Notes: a model not told the origin generated them from the letters alone. A stretch of DNA of 6,973 bases from Actinomycetota bacterium (GCA_013335845.1 JAAXUU010000001.1:15939-22911), one strand, 5' to 3'. Counted from the stretch's first letter, positions 1 to 5,888 are shown. Translations and numbers: made by a program.

Positions 1-458
1 AGCATGGTTTCGTCGGCATTCATACCGGAGTTCTTCATTTCCGCTTTGATAAGTTTGTCGACATCGGTAGGTGAGAACGAAATCCCACTGGAAGCCTGTA
101 TCTTTGTATTCACTGCACCGTGCACTCCACCACCGTTACGTGATGTCGCTCCTTTCTCCAGAATCACCGGTTTCACACCGTTTTCGACAGCTGCGAGACC
201 TGCAGCGAGACCCGCAACACCGGCTCCGATAATAACGACTTCAGCTTCTACGGTTTCGACGGCCTCCGTGATTTCCGGCGCAGTGCCAAGCCAGTCTACA
301 GTTCCACTTGAGGCTGTTTCCGTGATTTCAGCTGCTGCGGGTGTCGCCGATTTCCCCGAAGCGGTACAACCCATAAACGAACCCGCTGCGCCAACTACAG
401 CGACCCCGGCTAGCCCGGTTATAAACTTACGACGATCCATTTCCAAATGCTCGGACAT
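1..458 (-). CDS. Tat-exported FAD-dependent oxidoreductase (fumarate reductase flavoprotein-like), N-terminal part; runs off left edge
   Basis: The first 152 codons are present and the rest lies beyond the left edge. The ATG at 458 is preceded by GGAAGGAG with a 5-base spacer, which fixes the start. Residues 8-13 (DRRKFI) form a twin-arginine motif, followed by a hydrophobic, Gly/Ala-rich stretch (14-28) and a Cys at 31 in FMGC, which resembles a lipobox. Export by Tat and lipid anchoring on the outer face are therefore likely. Residues 72-102 read as the ADP-binding Rossmann strand of FAD enzymes: EVVIIGAGVAGLAAG, with GxGxxG at 78-83, and ILEKG at 99-103. The following RNGGG segment fits the FAD_binding_2 family. 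Relatives reduce C=C bonds of fumarate, urocanate or other small organic molecules outside the membrane. The catalytic half is missing, so the substrate is unknown. It belongs to the same broad family as the gene at 4155-5792, but the segments I compared differ clearly. Confidence 0.9.
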   Translation of the reverse strand, partial: MSEHLEMDRRKFITGLAGVAVVGAAGSFMGCTASGKSATPAAAEITETASSGTVDWLGTAPEITEAVETVEAEVVIIGAGVAGLAAGLAAVENGVKPVILEKGATSRNGGGVHGAVNTKIQASSGISFSPTDVDKLIKAEMKNSGMNADETM

Positions 459-515
459 ATATACTCCTTCCCATTTCCCTGATAACAGACCCATTCGATT
501 TGTATTGAGAGTCGT

Positions 516-535
516 TATCCTTACAAGGAAGGATA
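516..535. promoter_or_regulatory. Inverted repeat, candidate operator upstream of the left-edge flavoprotein gene
   Basis: TATCCTT (516-522) and AAGGATA (529-535) are perfect 7-base inverted arms around a 6-base spacer. They lie 58-77 bases upstream of the ATG at 458. A weak leftward promoter match (TTGTAA, 16 bases, TACAAA) overlaps or adjoins the downstream arm. A dimeric regulator could bind here. The repeat is seen directly; its role is inferred. Confidence 0.4.
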
Positions 536-630
536 TGCAATGTCGCCTAGAGATTAATCTCACAAAAGTGCAGAACTATAAGATATTCCCCTATTCTAAA
601 ATGGGGGATAGGGATGAAAGTACAGATATC

Positions 631-660
631 CTGACTATGTGCCTTGTTGAAGAGTAGAAT
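631..660 (+). promoter_or_regulatory. Candidate sigma-70-type promoter for the YdeI-like gene
   Basis: CTGACT (631-636) and TAGAAT (655-660) are separated by 18 bases and match the -35 and -10 consensus at 4/6 and 5/6. Transcription would start near 667, giving a leader of about 50 bases before the GTG at 716. No better rightward pair is visible in the 459-715 gap. Confidence 0.35.
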
Positions 661-662
661 TG

Positions 663-672
663 ATACCGGTAT
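663..672. promoter_or_regulatory. Perfect 10-base palindrome at the presumed transcription start
   Basis: ATACCGGTAT (663-672) is a perfect palindrome just downstream of the candidate -10 at 655-660. That is a typical position for a repressor operator. No regulator gene of known specificity is adjacent, so the role is inferred. Confidence 0.3.
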
Positions 673-715
673 TTTCATCCTTTGAAGTTCGAAATACTGC
701 CTAGGAGGTTTCATC

Positions 716-1336
716 GTGAAAAGCGAAAATTCTACTGAGCAAACAGCATCAAGCAGAATGAATCCCAAGGTTGATGAATTTATACGTAGAGAAGAAAAGT
801 GGCAGGAAGAATTCAAGAAATTGAGAATGATCGTTCTCGATTGCGGGTTGACCGAAGAACTGAAGTGGGGCAACCCTTGTTACTTATTTGAGGGAACCAA
901 CGTAGTTTTAATCCATGGATTCAAAGACTATTGTGCGCTGTTGTTCATCAAAGGATCTCTACTGCATGATACCCAAGGCCTTCTGGTCCAACAAACCGAG
1001 AATGTGCAGGCAGGACGCCAGATTCGGTTCACCAATGTTCAAGAGATAGTCGAGATGGAAACCATCCTTAAAGAGTATATCCACGAAGCCATCGAAGTTG
1101 AAAAAGCCGGTTTGAAGGTGGATTATAAAAAGAATATTGAATTCTCAATCCCGGAAGAACTCCAACATAAATTCGATGAGATCCCTGACTTGAAGACCGC
1201 TTTCGAAGCGTTAACGCCAGGTCGGCAAAGAGCTTACGTCCTCTATTTTTCCCAACCCAAACAATCGAAAACCCGAGAGTCAAGGATTGAAAAATCTATG
1301 CAGCGGATTCTCGAAGGAAAAGGATTGAACGATTAG
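716..1336 (+). CDS. YdeI/OmpD-associated family protein (DUF1801-like N-terminal domain)
   Basis: The product is a 206-residue cytoplasmic protein with no signal peptide or membrane segment. It starts at GTG 716, chosen because a strong AGGAGG lies 7 bases upstream (703-708). Residues about 28-125 match the DUF1801 fold shared with YdhG-type iron chaperones, including EELKWGNPCY at 48-57. Residues about 140-200 carry the C-terminal YdeI signature LTPGRQRAYVLYFSQ followed by KQSKTRESRIEK (166-193). Length and domain order fit B. subtilis YdeI-like proteins. Family members are annotated as bacteriocin-protection or peptide-resistance related, after Salmonella YdeI, but the biochemical role is poorly defined. 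The gene stands alone: it diverges from the left-edge flavoprotein gene and is followed by a stem-loop. Its codons are more A/T-rich than those of the 4155-5792 gene, which might indicate a different history. Confidence 0.85.
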   Translation: MKSENSTEQTASSRMNPKVDEFIRREEKWQEEFKKLRMIVLDCGLTEELKWGNPCYLFEGTNVVLIHGFKDYCALLFIKGSLLHDTQGLLVQQTENVQAGRQIRFTNVQEIVEMETILKEYIHEAIEVEKAGLKVDYKKNIEFSIPEELQHKFDEIPDLKTAFEALTPGRQRAYVLYFSQPKQSKTRESRIEKSMQRILEGKGLND

Positions 1337-1383
1337 TGGCTTTTGACGAATCTAATCTTATGACCAATTCTCGAAGGCCACTA
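1334..1383 (+). terminator. Stem-loop at the end of the YdeI-like gene, weak terminator candidate
   Basis: TAGTGGCTTTTGA (1334-1346) pairs with TCGAAGGCCACTA (1371-1383). In RNA this gives a 13-pair stem including two G-U pairs and a 24-base loop. The 5' arm begins inside the stop codon region of the upstream gene. No U-tract follows, so this may be a 3'-end stabiliser or a Rho-dependent site rather than an intrinsic terminator. Confidence 0.3.
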
Positions 1384-1426
1384 GATAGAAGTAACCACAC
1401 TAACGAACATCCTATGTAAACTATGA

Positions 1427-1441
1427 TTGACATGATATAAA
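1427..1441 (+). promoter_or_regulatory. Candidate extended -10 promoter for the HicB-like gene
   Basis: TGATATAAA (1433-1441) contains an extended -10 (TGn) followed by TATAAA, a 5/6 match. A perfect TTGACA sits at 1427-1432, but it is too close to this -10 to act with it. A pair using that TTGACA would need a -10 near 1450, where the match is poor. Transcription from the extended -10 would start near 1448, inside the AAAACTT repeats. Confidence 0.4.
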
Positions 1442-1446
1442 CTATA

Positions 1447-1467
1447 AAAACTTAAAACTTAAAACTT
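1447..1467 (+). repeat. Three tandem copies of AAAACTT in the hicB leader
   Basis: Perfect 7-base units occupy 1447-1453, 1454-1460 and 1461-1467, followed by a partial AAA. They fill the interval between the promoter candidate and the ribosome-binding site of the HicB-like gene. Short tandem repeats can change copy number by slippage; here a role in expression is only a possibility. Confidence 0.6.
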
Positions 1468-1489
1468 AAATGATAAAACAAGGTGAAAA

Positions 1490-1942
1490 ATGAGATGTAT
1501 TTATGACGCGCTTTTGACTCCCGATGAAGATGGCGGATATTGCGTGACAGTTCCCGATTTAGAAGGATGCTTCACAGAGGGTAACAACCAAGAAGAAGCG
1601 ATACTCAATGCGGGAGACGCCATAGAGACTTATGTGGGCTCTTTGTTATTTGATGGTGAACCGGTTCCCGCTCGTACGACGGGGCACGTTGCGCCGGAAG
1701 GCGGACACGTAGCAACGATATTCGTAAAAGCTGGCCCCGATTCCGTCACAGATGTCGTATCCGCATCTGAAGCGGCAGACCGACTTGGCGTAACACGATC
1801 ACGCGTGTCGCATATGATCAAATCAGGGATACTCGACGCGCGCCGCGAAGGTCGGGATACAAAGGTGACAATCGCATCGATTAATGCACGTATATCCGGA
1901 AGAAACAATAGAGCAGGAGATCATTCAGTGTTGGAAATGTAA
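1490..1942 (+). CDS. HicB-family antitoxin-like protein with C-terminal helix-turn-helix; no HicA next to it
   Basis: The product has 150 residues. The ATG at 1490 follows AAGGTG (1480-1485) at short spacing. Residues 1-60 are a HicB partial RNase H-like domain: Y5 and L8, DEDGGYCVTVPDLEGCFTEG (12-31) and the EEAILNAGDAIE segment (35-46). Residues about 91-135 form an excisionase/MerR-like DNA-binding helix-turn-helix, with SASEAADRLGV followed by SRVSHMIKSGIL. In type II HicAB systems, HicB binds and neutralises the HicA mRNA interferase and represses its own promoter. HicA is about 60 residues and is normally adjacent. The 153 bases upstream and the region downstream to 2061 contain no HicA-like ORF, so this is either an orphan antitoxin or a HicB-derived transcriptional regulator. 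The DNA-binding domain suggests autoregulation at the 1427-1467 region. Confidence 0.85.
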   Translation: MRCIYDALLTPDEDGGYCVTVPDLEGCFTEGNNQEEAILNAGDAIETYVGSLLFDGEPVPARTTGHVAPEGGHVATIFVKAGPDSVTDVVSASEAADRLGVTRSRVSHMIKSGILDARREGRDTKVTIASINARISGRNNRAGDHSVLEM

Positions 1943-2061
1943 CGTAATGTATTTTCGTAACTATTTGCCCTTCGTTATGCTGATATTTCTTAGCCTCCAC
2001 TGTTCTTCTGGGTTTTAGTTGCGGCATCTGCCATTATGCTATCAGAAAAAATAGTTCGGCC

Positions 2062-2217
2062 TCACAGTTGTCTTTCAAAATCTAAGATGCCTACCGTATC
2101 TTTAACTCCTTCCTCTTGAAGTATCCTACCCAAATTGGCCCTGATCACAGGCGTGCAACAAACAAGCCCCAATCGATCTAAAATCTCAGCCTTGAATGTA
2201 GATGGGCCCAGTGTCAT
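2062..2217 (-). pseudogene. Possible 51-residue small ORF or gene remnant, function unknown
   Basis: A leftward frame from ATG 2217 encodes 51 residues beginning MTLGPSTFK and ending GILDFERQL. The region AEILDRLGLV...RANLGRILQEEGVKD looks protein-like, with amphipathic helices. The frame stays open upstream to a GTG at 2361, but that added part is low-complexity and includes the 33-base-period repeat. There is no convincing ribosome-binding site at 2217 or 2361. I do not recognise a family. It could be a decayed gene end, a real small protein, or chance. Confidence 0.25.
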
Positions 2218-2228
2218 AATCTGCCAAT

Positions 2229-2248
2229 TTGTTACATTTATTGTTACA
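2229..2248. repeat. Two direct copies of TTGTTACA, 12-base period
   Basis: Perfect 8-base copies lie at 2229-2236 and 2241-2248, with a 4-base spacer. Their outer flanks also form TTTGT/ACAAA inverted arms. They sit 12 bases upstream of the ATG of the small leftward ORF, where a regulatory site would be expected if that ORF is expressed. Confidence 0.5.
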
Positions 2249-2300
2249 AACAGTATATTTATGACACCAATCGTCTTCTTGAAATGTGGGAAGGTGTAGC

Positions 2301-2355
2301 AATAGTCCTTCGCATTATGTGTTTGATTTGCAGAATAGTCCTTCATTTTATGTGT
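2301..2355. repeat. Two imperfect 22-base direct repeats, 33-base period
   Basis: Copies at 2301-2322 and 2334-2355 share AATAGTCCTTC and TATGTGT exactly and differ at three positions between them. An 11-base spacer gives a 33-base period, close to three DNA turns. There are only two copies, so this is not a CRISPR array. It may be a tandem protein-binding site or a duplication. Confidence 0.55.
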
Positions 2356-2379
2356 GACCACTTGGCAAAAGTGATTAGG

Positions 2380-2400
2380 AAAACGTGTTTCCCAAACACG
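2380..2400 (-). terminator. Rho-independent terminator of the LuxR-type gene
   Basis: Read leftward, CGTGTTT (2400-2394), loop GGG and AAACACG (2390-2384) form a 7-pair stem with a 3-base loop. TTTT (2383-2380) and further pyrimidines follow directly. The stem begins 33 bases past the stop codon at 2433. Read rightward, no T-run follows, so it acts on the leftward gene. Confidence 0.65.
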
Positions 2401-2432
2401 CGCTGTCCTTTTGACGCTCGGTCCTGTTTGCT

Positions 2433-3947
2433 TTAAACATGCGCCGATTCGTCCACTGTCACACTGTGCGCCAAATCTATCAGCTGCTGTCGTGACGAGA
2501 CGCCGGTTTTATCGTAAATATGTCGAATGTGAGTCTTCACCGTACTCTTTGAAAGATAGAAATTCTCTGAAATGTACGGTCCGCTTCTACCCTGCAGAAG
2601 CATCTCGATTATCTCTTCTTCACGCGCGGTCAACGAAAACCGCTTGGTCAGGATTTTACTTGCTCTCGCCAAATCTGAAAGACCAAGCACATCGCCTCGC
2701 CCATCTAAAGGAGCAGGAAAAAACACAGTGCGTGACAAGACGAAAAATACCAGCGCTAATGCGATAAAGCCAATTGCCGGTATACCTATGATGATGCCGT
2801 CACGTATATAGTCAGGCAAATAGATCGCGGAGTCAGAAATCGTAGTTTCAATAAATACCGTAGCCAGAGATACCCCGATTAAAGTGCTTGTCATAAGCAA
2901 CAGAATGCAGCGCATGAACCCCTTTTTATCTCCTTGGGAACATTGCGCGATGGCACCCGCTAAAACAAACAAGACTGCTGAGGCAGCGGCAATATCAAGC
3001 AAAACAAATATAAAACCACTGTAAGACATATTCGGTAAATTAAAGTACAGTACAGCGAGAGCCACTACCAGCAGGCCCCCGAACACATAGATACTATTTC
3101 GCCCGGCAAGCTTTCCGATAAGAACCAACAAGACGATCATAGTGAAACAGGCAAAGAGAAATATCACCGCGGCGGGACTCACAAGTCCGAAAAGGATATC
3201 GGTGTATGCTCCGGCAAAGCGCGTGGTTTTAGGGTAGATGTTATAGCAATAGCCGAAAAGAAACCCGCTGATAAAAACGTATGCTACAAACGCTTTCTGC
3301 TCGAACATGCCTTTTGTCTGGCTGTCCTTAATTGAACGGATATATGAGCTGAAAATACTATGTTGTTCCGTTTTAATCCCGTGGCTGGCAAAAAGCACAC
3401 CAACTGCTACCAGCGGGAAAACCGAAAGCAGCTTTGGCATCAAATTTATTGGGACAACGGCCATATAGATAAGAAAGAGAACGATGCCAAAACTTAAGGA
3501 GATAAGAAGCCATACAACAACCTGCCTGAAGCTATAACGTACCAGGCAAAAAATCAGAGACAAGATCACAAAGGAAAGACCGACTCCAACGAGAAAGCCG
3601 AGAATCATCGGCGCCACATAACCGTGAAGACCGGTGAAGAATTCCATGCAAGCCAAAAACGACCCAAGGGTAAGAAAAACGAGCCCTCCCATAAGCAGAA
3701 CCTTGCTTTTCCTAATGAGGGTTTTCAGTTCAAAAGGGATAAGAATCAACGCACAGCTTAGTACTAATGAAAGTGAAGCCGAATTGGTAAACAACGTCGC
3801 TGAAAGAACCAACGAATTCCCTTGGTAAAGCGCGCTTGAAAGAAAAACGGTGAATACCCAGGCGAGTACGCATGCCGAAACGAGCGCTAATCCGGTTAGC
3901 GTCTTCGAAAAAAGAGGACTCTTCGAGTTGTCTATAGGGATAACCAC
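2433..3947 (-). CDS. Membrane-bound LuxR-type transcriptional regulator (about 12 TM helices plus C-terminal HTH)
   Basis: The product has 504 residues. The start is GTG 3947, with AGGAGG 5 bases upstream. Residues about 15-408 are a polytopic membrane domain with roughly 12 hydrophobic segments (near 17-37, 47-70, 84-103, 112-136, 142-165, 171-188, 217-235, 252-278, 285-302, 309-333, 346-367 and 385-407). No phosphoacceptor receiver domain is seen. Residues 437-495 are a LuxR/GerE helix-turn-helix: LTAREEEIIEMLLQG, with the recognition helix around SKSTVKTHIRHIYDKTG (466-482). This architecture is typical of Coriobacteriia, where such regulators often sit beside reductase genes. The likely role, by inference, is to sense a ligand in or across the membrane and control the divergent flavoprotein gene at 4155. 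The gene has its own terminator at 2380-2400. Autoregulation from the shared 207-base gap is possible. Confidence 0.9.
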   Translation of the reverse strand: MVIPIDNSKSPLFSKTLTGLALVSACVLAWVFTVFLSSALYQGNSLVLSATLFTNSASLSLVLSCALILIPFELKTLIRKSKVLLMGGLVFLTLGSFLACMEFFTGLHGYVAPMILGFLVGVGLSFVILSLIFCLVRYSFRQVVVWLLISLSFGIVLFLIYMAVVPINLMPKLLSVFPLVAVGVLFASHGIKTEQHSIFSSYIRSIKDSQTKGMFEQKAFVAYVFISGFLFGYCYNIYPKTTRFAGAYTDILFGLVSPAAVIFLFACFTMIVLLVLIGKLAGRNSIYVFGGLLVVALAVLYFNLPNMSYSGFIFVLLDIAAASAVLFVLAGAIAQCSQGDKKGFMRCILLLMTSTLIGVSLATVFIETTISDSAIYLPDYIRDGIIIGIPAIGFIALALVFFVLSRTVFFPAPLDGRGDVLGLSDLARASKILTKRFSLTAREEEIIEMLLQGRSGPYISENFYLSKSTVKTHIRHIYDKTGVSSRQQLIDLAHSVTVDESAHV

Positions 3948-4154
3948 AATCGCCTCCTCATGTTTACTTTTTCATGCATCAGTGTAGCAAATTAGTTTCC
4001 CTTCCACTGAACTATTTGAATATCGACCAAAAGGGGTGAGGGCTTTAGACCTTCCGGTTGATTATGGATGGCTCTCGTGAACCTAGTATTACAGGTGCTC
4101 GGGTTGATGGATCGGGGCAAAAACAATGGCATGGGGATTTAGGAGAAGAAGACT
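3948..4154. promoter_or_regulatory. Divergent promoter region between the LuxR-type regulator and the flavoprotein gene
   Basis: This 207-base gap must drive both divergent genes. It holds the ribosome-binding sites (3953-3958 leftward; AGGAG 4141-4145 rightward, 9 bases from the ATG). ACCT and AGGT form short inverted arms at 4081-4096 around a TAGTAT (4084-4089) that could be a -10. The nearest -35-like TTGATT (4058-4063) is 20 bases away, too far for a good promoter. The lack of a consensus promoter would suit activator-dependent expression, but this is inference. Confidence 0.35.
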
Positions 4155-5792
4155 ATGGAAGATTTAAATCGTAGGCAGTTCTTAAAAGCAGCTGGTATAT
4201 CTGCTACGGCTGCAGGAGCACTCGGATTGTTCGGGTGTTCGACAGGTTCGACAGCTACAGAGGCCGCGGCCGGGATTCCGGAAACATGGGATGAAGAAGC
4301 AGATTTCGTCGTCCTTGGATCCGGCACTGCACTCACCGGTGCTCTGAAAGCAGCTGTAGGTGGTATGTCCGTCATAGTCCTTGAAAAAGGAAAGCAGATC
4401 GGGGGCACTACCGCCTTATCCGGTGGACAGGTTTGGGTACCATGCAATGATTTCTCGGCAGAGAAGGACGACGCGACCTTAGCGAAAACGTATATGACGA
4501 AGGTTGCAGCCGGACTTTCCACCGAAGCGATCATCGACACCTATATCGCAAGAGCCTCTGAAATGGTGAATTTCATCGCAGAGCAAACCGGATGCGAATG
4601 GTCTGTCAGCCCCCGTATCGACTATCACGCCCAATGGGAAGGTGCCAGTCGTGACATGCGTTCTCTCTCCTGCGTTATCAACGGCAAGAGATCAGGCGCG
4701 CACTTCACGCAACCCGAGGCAGAAGTTATCACTTCACTCGGCGGAAAGATCATGACCGAAACAGTAGGAAAGCGCCTCGTTTCAAGAATCACTGAAGATG
4801 GCGGGCAAGAAGTGCTTGGTGTTATCGCCGAAACCGGCGGCAAGGAGATCGCAATAAAAGCCAATAAGGGTGTTCTTGTCGGCACGGGAGGTTTTTCGTA
4901 TAACGAGGATATGCTGAAAGCGTACCATCCTATCCCCATGAAAGCGTGCATGTGCGTTCCCGAGTCGACCGGCGATGGAATCCGCATGGCCCAGGCCGTC
5001 GGAGCAAACCTCACCATGATGCCTTGGGGTTGGGGGCAAGTACAGTTCAAAGTACTAAGCGATGAGTACTACGCAAACAAAGCGTGCTCCACAGCAGTTT
5101 CACTTTACGCTTACCAGACGAAGCCCGGCTCTGTTTTCATCAATCACCAGGGCAAGCGCTTCTGCGACGAAGCATCTGATTACGATTCGCTTTGGTTTGG
5201 ATTCCAAGGACAATTCACAACCGGCGATATGGAGCTAATCAATGTGCCCGCATGGTATGTTTGCGACCATTCCGTACGCGAAGCTTTGGCAGACCCCGCC
5301 AAGGGAGATGTCTTTTTCGGGGTTGGTCTTGATAGTGACCTGCCCGAATGGGGATACACTGCCGATACGATCGAAGAACTCGCAACAAAGATCGGCGTCG
5401 ACCCTGCAGCCTTGAAGAACCAAATTGACAAATACAACCAGGATGCTGCCAATGGCATGGATACGGATTTCCACCGTGGAGAATCAGCGTTCGAGAACTA
5501 CAACATGATGAACAGTGGTCCGACTCTTGGCGGTCTGACAAAAGCACCTTTCTATGCAGCTGAGATCGTACCGGCATACCAAGGTACAAAGGGCGGTATC
5601 CAAATCAACGAATTCGGGCAAGCTCTTAGCGCCTCGAGCAATCCCATCCCCCGCCTTTATGCCTGCGGAAACACAACCGGGTGTGGTACCCCCGGTAAGT
5701 ACTACACCGGCGCAGGTGGAACCAATGGCCCGGGTATGGTTTTCGCATATCTCGCCGCAGAACATGCAAGCCAGCTCGAGATTTGGGCATAA
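4155..5792 (+). CDS. Tat-exported FAD-dependent oxidoreductase, fumarate reductase/3-ketosteroid dehydrogenase-like
   Basis: The product has 545 residues and is complete. Residues 5-11 (NRRQFLK) are a canonical twin-arginine motif, followed by an Ala/Gly hydrophobic stretch and LFGC (25-28), a likely lipobox with Cys28 as the anchor. Residues 50-78 form the FAD Rossmann strand, ADFVVLGSGTALTGA...VIVLEKG. The third Gly of GxGxxG is replaced by Leu60. GGTTALSGGQVWVPCN (83-98) and the C-terminal YYTGAGGTNGPG (516-527) closely resemble 3-ketosteroid dehydrogenases, in which the Tyr and last Gly of the Y-x-G-A-G segment help enolise the substrate; here these are Tyr517 and Gly521. PGSVFINHQGKRFCDE (324-339) is a family block. 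No heme-binding CxxCH or FMN-binding domain is present, so electrons must come from a separate partner. Substrate unknown: a fumarate-like acid, a steroid or another enone are all possible. Probably regulated by the divergent LuxR-type gene. Confidence 0.92.
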   Translation: MEDLNRRQFLKAAGISATAAGALGLFGCSTGSTATEAAAGIPETWDEEADFVVLGSGTALTGALKAAVGGMSVIVLEKGKQIGGTTALSGGQVWVPCNDFSAEKDDATLAKTYMTKVAAGLSTEAIIDTYIARASEMVNFIAEQTGCEWSVSPRIDYHAQWEGASRDMRSLSCVINGKRSGAHFTQPEAEVITSLGGKIMTETVGKRLVSRITEDGGQEVLGVIAETGGKEIAIKANKGVLVGTGGFSYNEDMLKAYHPIPMKACMCVPESTGDGIRMAQAVGANLTMMPWGWGQVQFKVLSDEYYANKACSTAVSLYAYQTKPGSVFINHQGKRFCDEASDYDSLWFGFQGQFTTGDMELINVPAWYVCDHSVREALADPAKGDVFFGVGLDSDLPEWGYTADTIEELATKIGVDPAALKNQIDKYNQDAANGMDTDFHRGESAFENYNMMNSGPTLGGLTKAPFYAAEIVPAYQGTKGGIQINEFGQALSASSNPIPRLYACGNTTGCGTPGKYYTGAGGTNGPGMVFAYLAAEHASQLEIWA

Positions 5793-5830
5793 GGCTTTGT
5801 AGGTTGGCAACATCTAAGCGTTAAAATACG

Positions 5831-5888
5831 GGGTTGCGCCATAACCCGATAGCACGAGGTGGGACCTCATACAAGGGGTTCCACCTCG
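5831..5888. terminator. Two stem-loops between convergent flavoprotein and vanZ-like genes
   Basis: A small hairpin pairs GGGTT (5831-5835) with AACCC (5843-5847). A stronger one pairs CGAGGTGGGACC (5855-5866) with GGTTCCACCTCG (5877-5888): 12 pairs including one G-U, with a 10-base loop. Neither is followed by a T-run on either strand. They are placed to end or protect transcripts of the flavoprotein gene (stop 5792) and to insulate it from the facing gene (stop 5944). The stems are clear; intrinsic termination is uncertain. Confidence 0.45.

Larger units (their letters stand above)
1943..2432. other. 490-base gap with no confident gene
   Basis: This AT-rich stretch lies between the 3' ends of the HicB-like gene and the LuxR-type gene. 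It holds the possible remnant ORF at 2062-2217, two sets of direct repeats (2229-2248 and 2301-2355) and the luxR terminator at 2380-2400. CTGATA (1979-1984) and TATCAG (2040-2045) are also inverted but far apart. I saw no tRNA, no phage or IS hallmark, and no HicA-like coding sequence. Confidence 0.6.

Noticed and set aside
4..657. Long rightward open frame across the left end
   Set aside because: It is the opposite-strand shadow of the Tat flavoprotein gene that starts at 458, and its product is Ala/Pro/Thr-rich without any domain.
547..873. Leftward 108-residue open frame overlapping the ydeI-like gene start
   Set aside because: It overlaps the clear AGGAGG-GTG start of the ydeI-like gene on the other strand and has no recognisable motif.
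2301..2355. Possible CRISPR-like repeat pair
   Set aside because: There are only two copies with an 11-base spacer and three mismatches, and no cas genes; spacers are normally about 30 bases.
2411..2767. Rightward frame starting MTLGPVCFK, resembling MTLGPSTFK of the small leftward ORF
   Set aside because: It runs antisense to the HTH end of the LuxR-type gene. The shared MTLGP..FK stretch is nine residues and probably chance.
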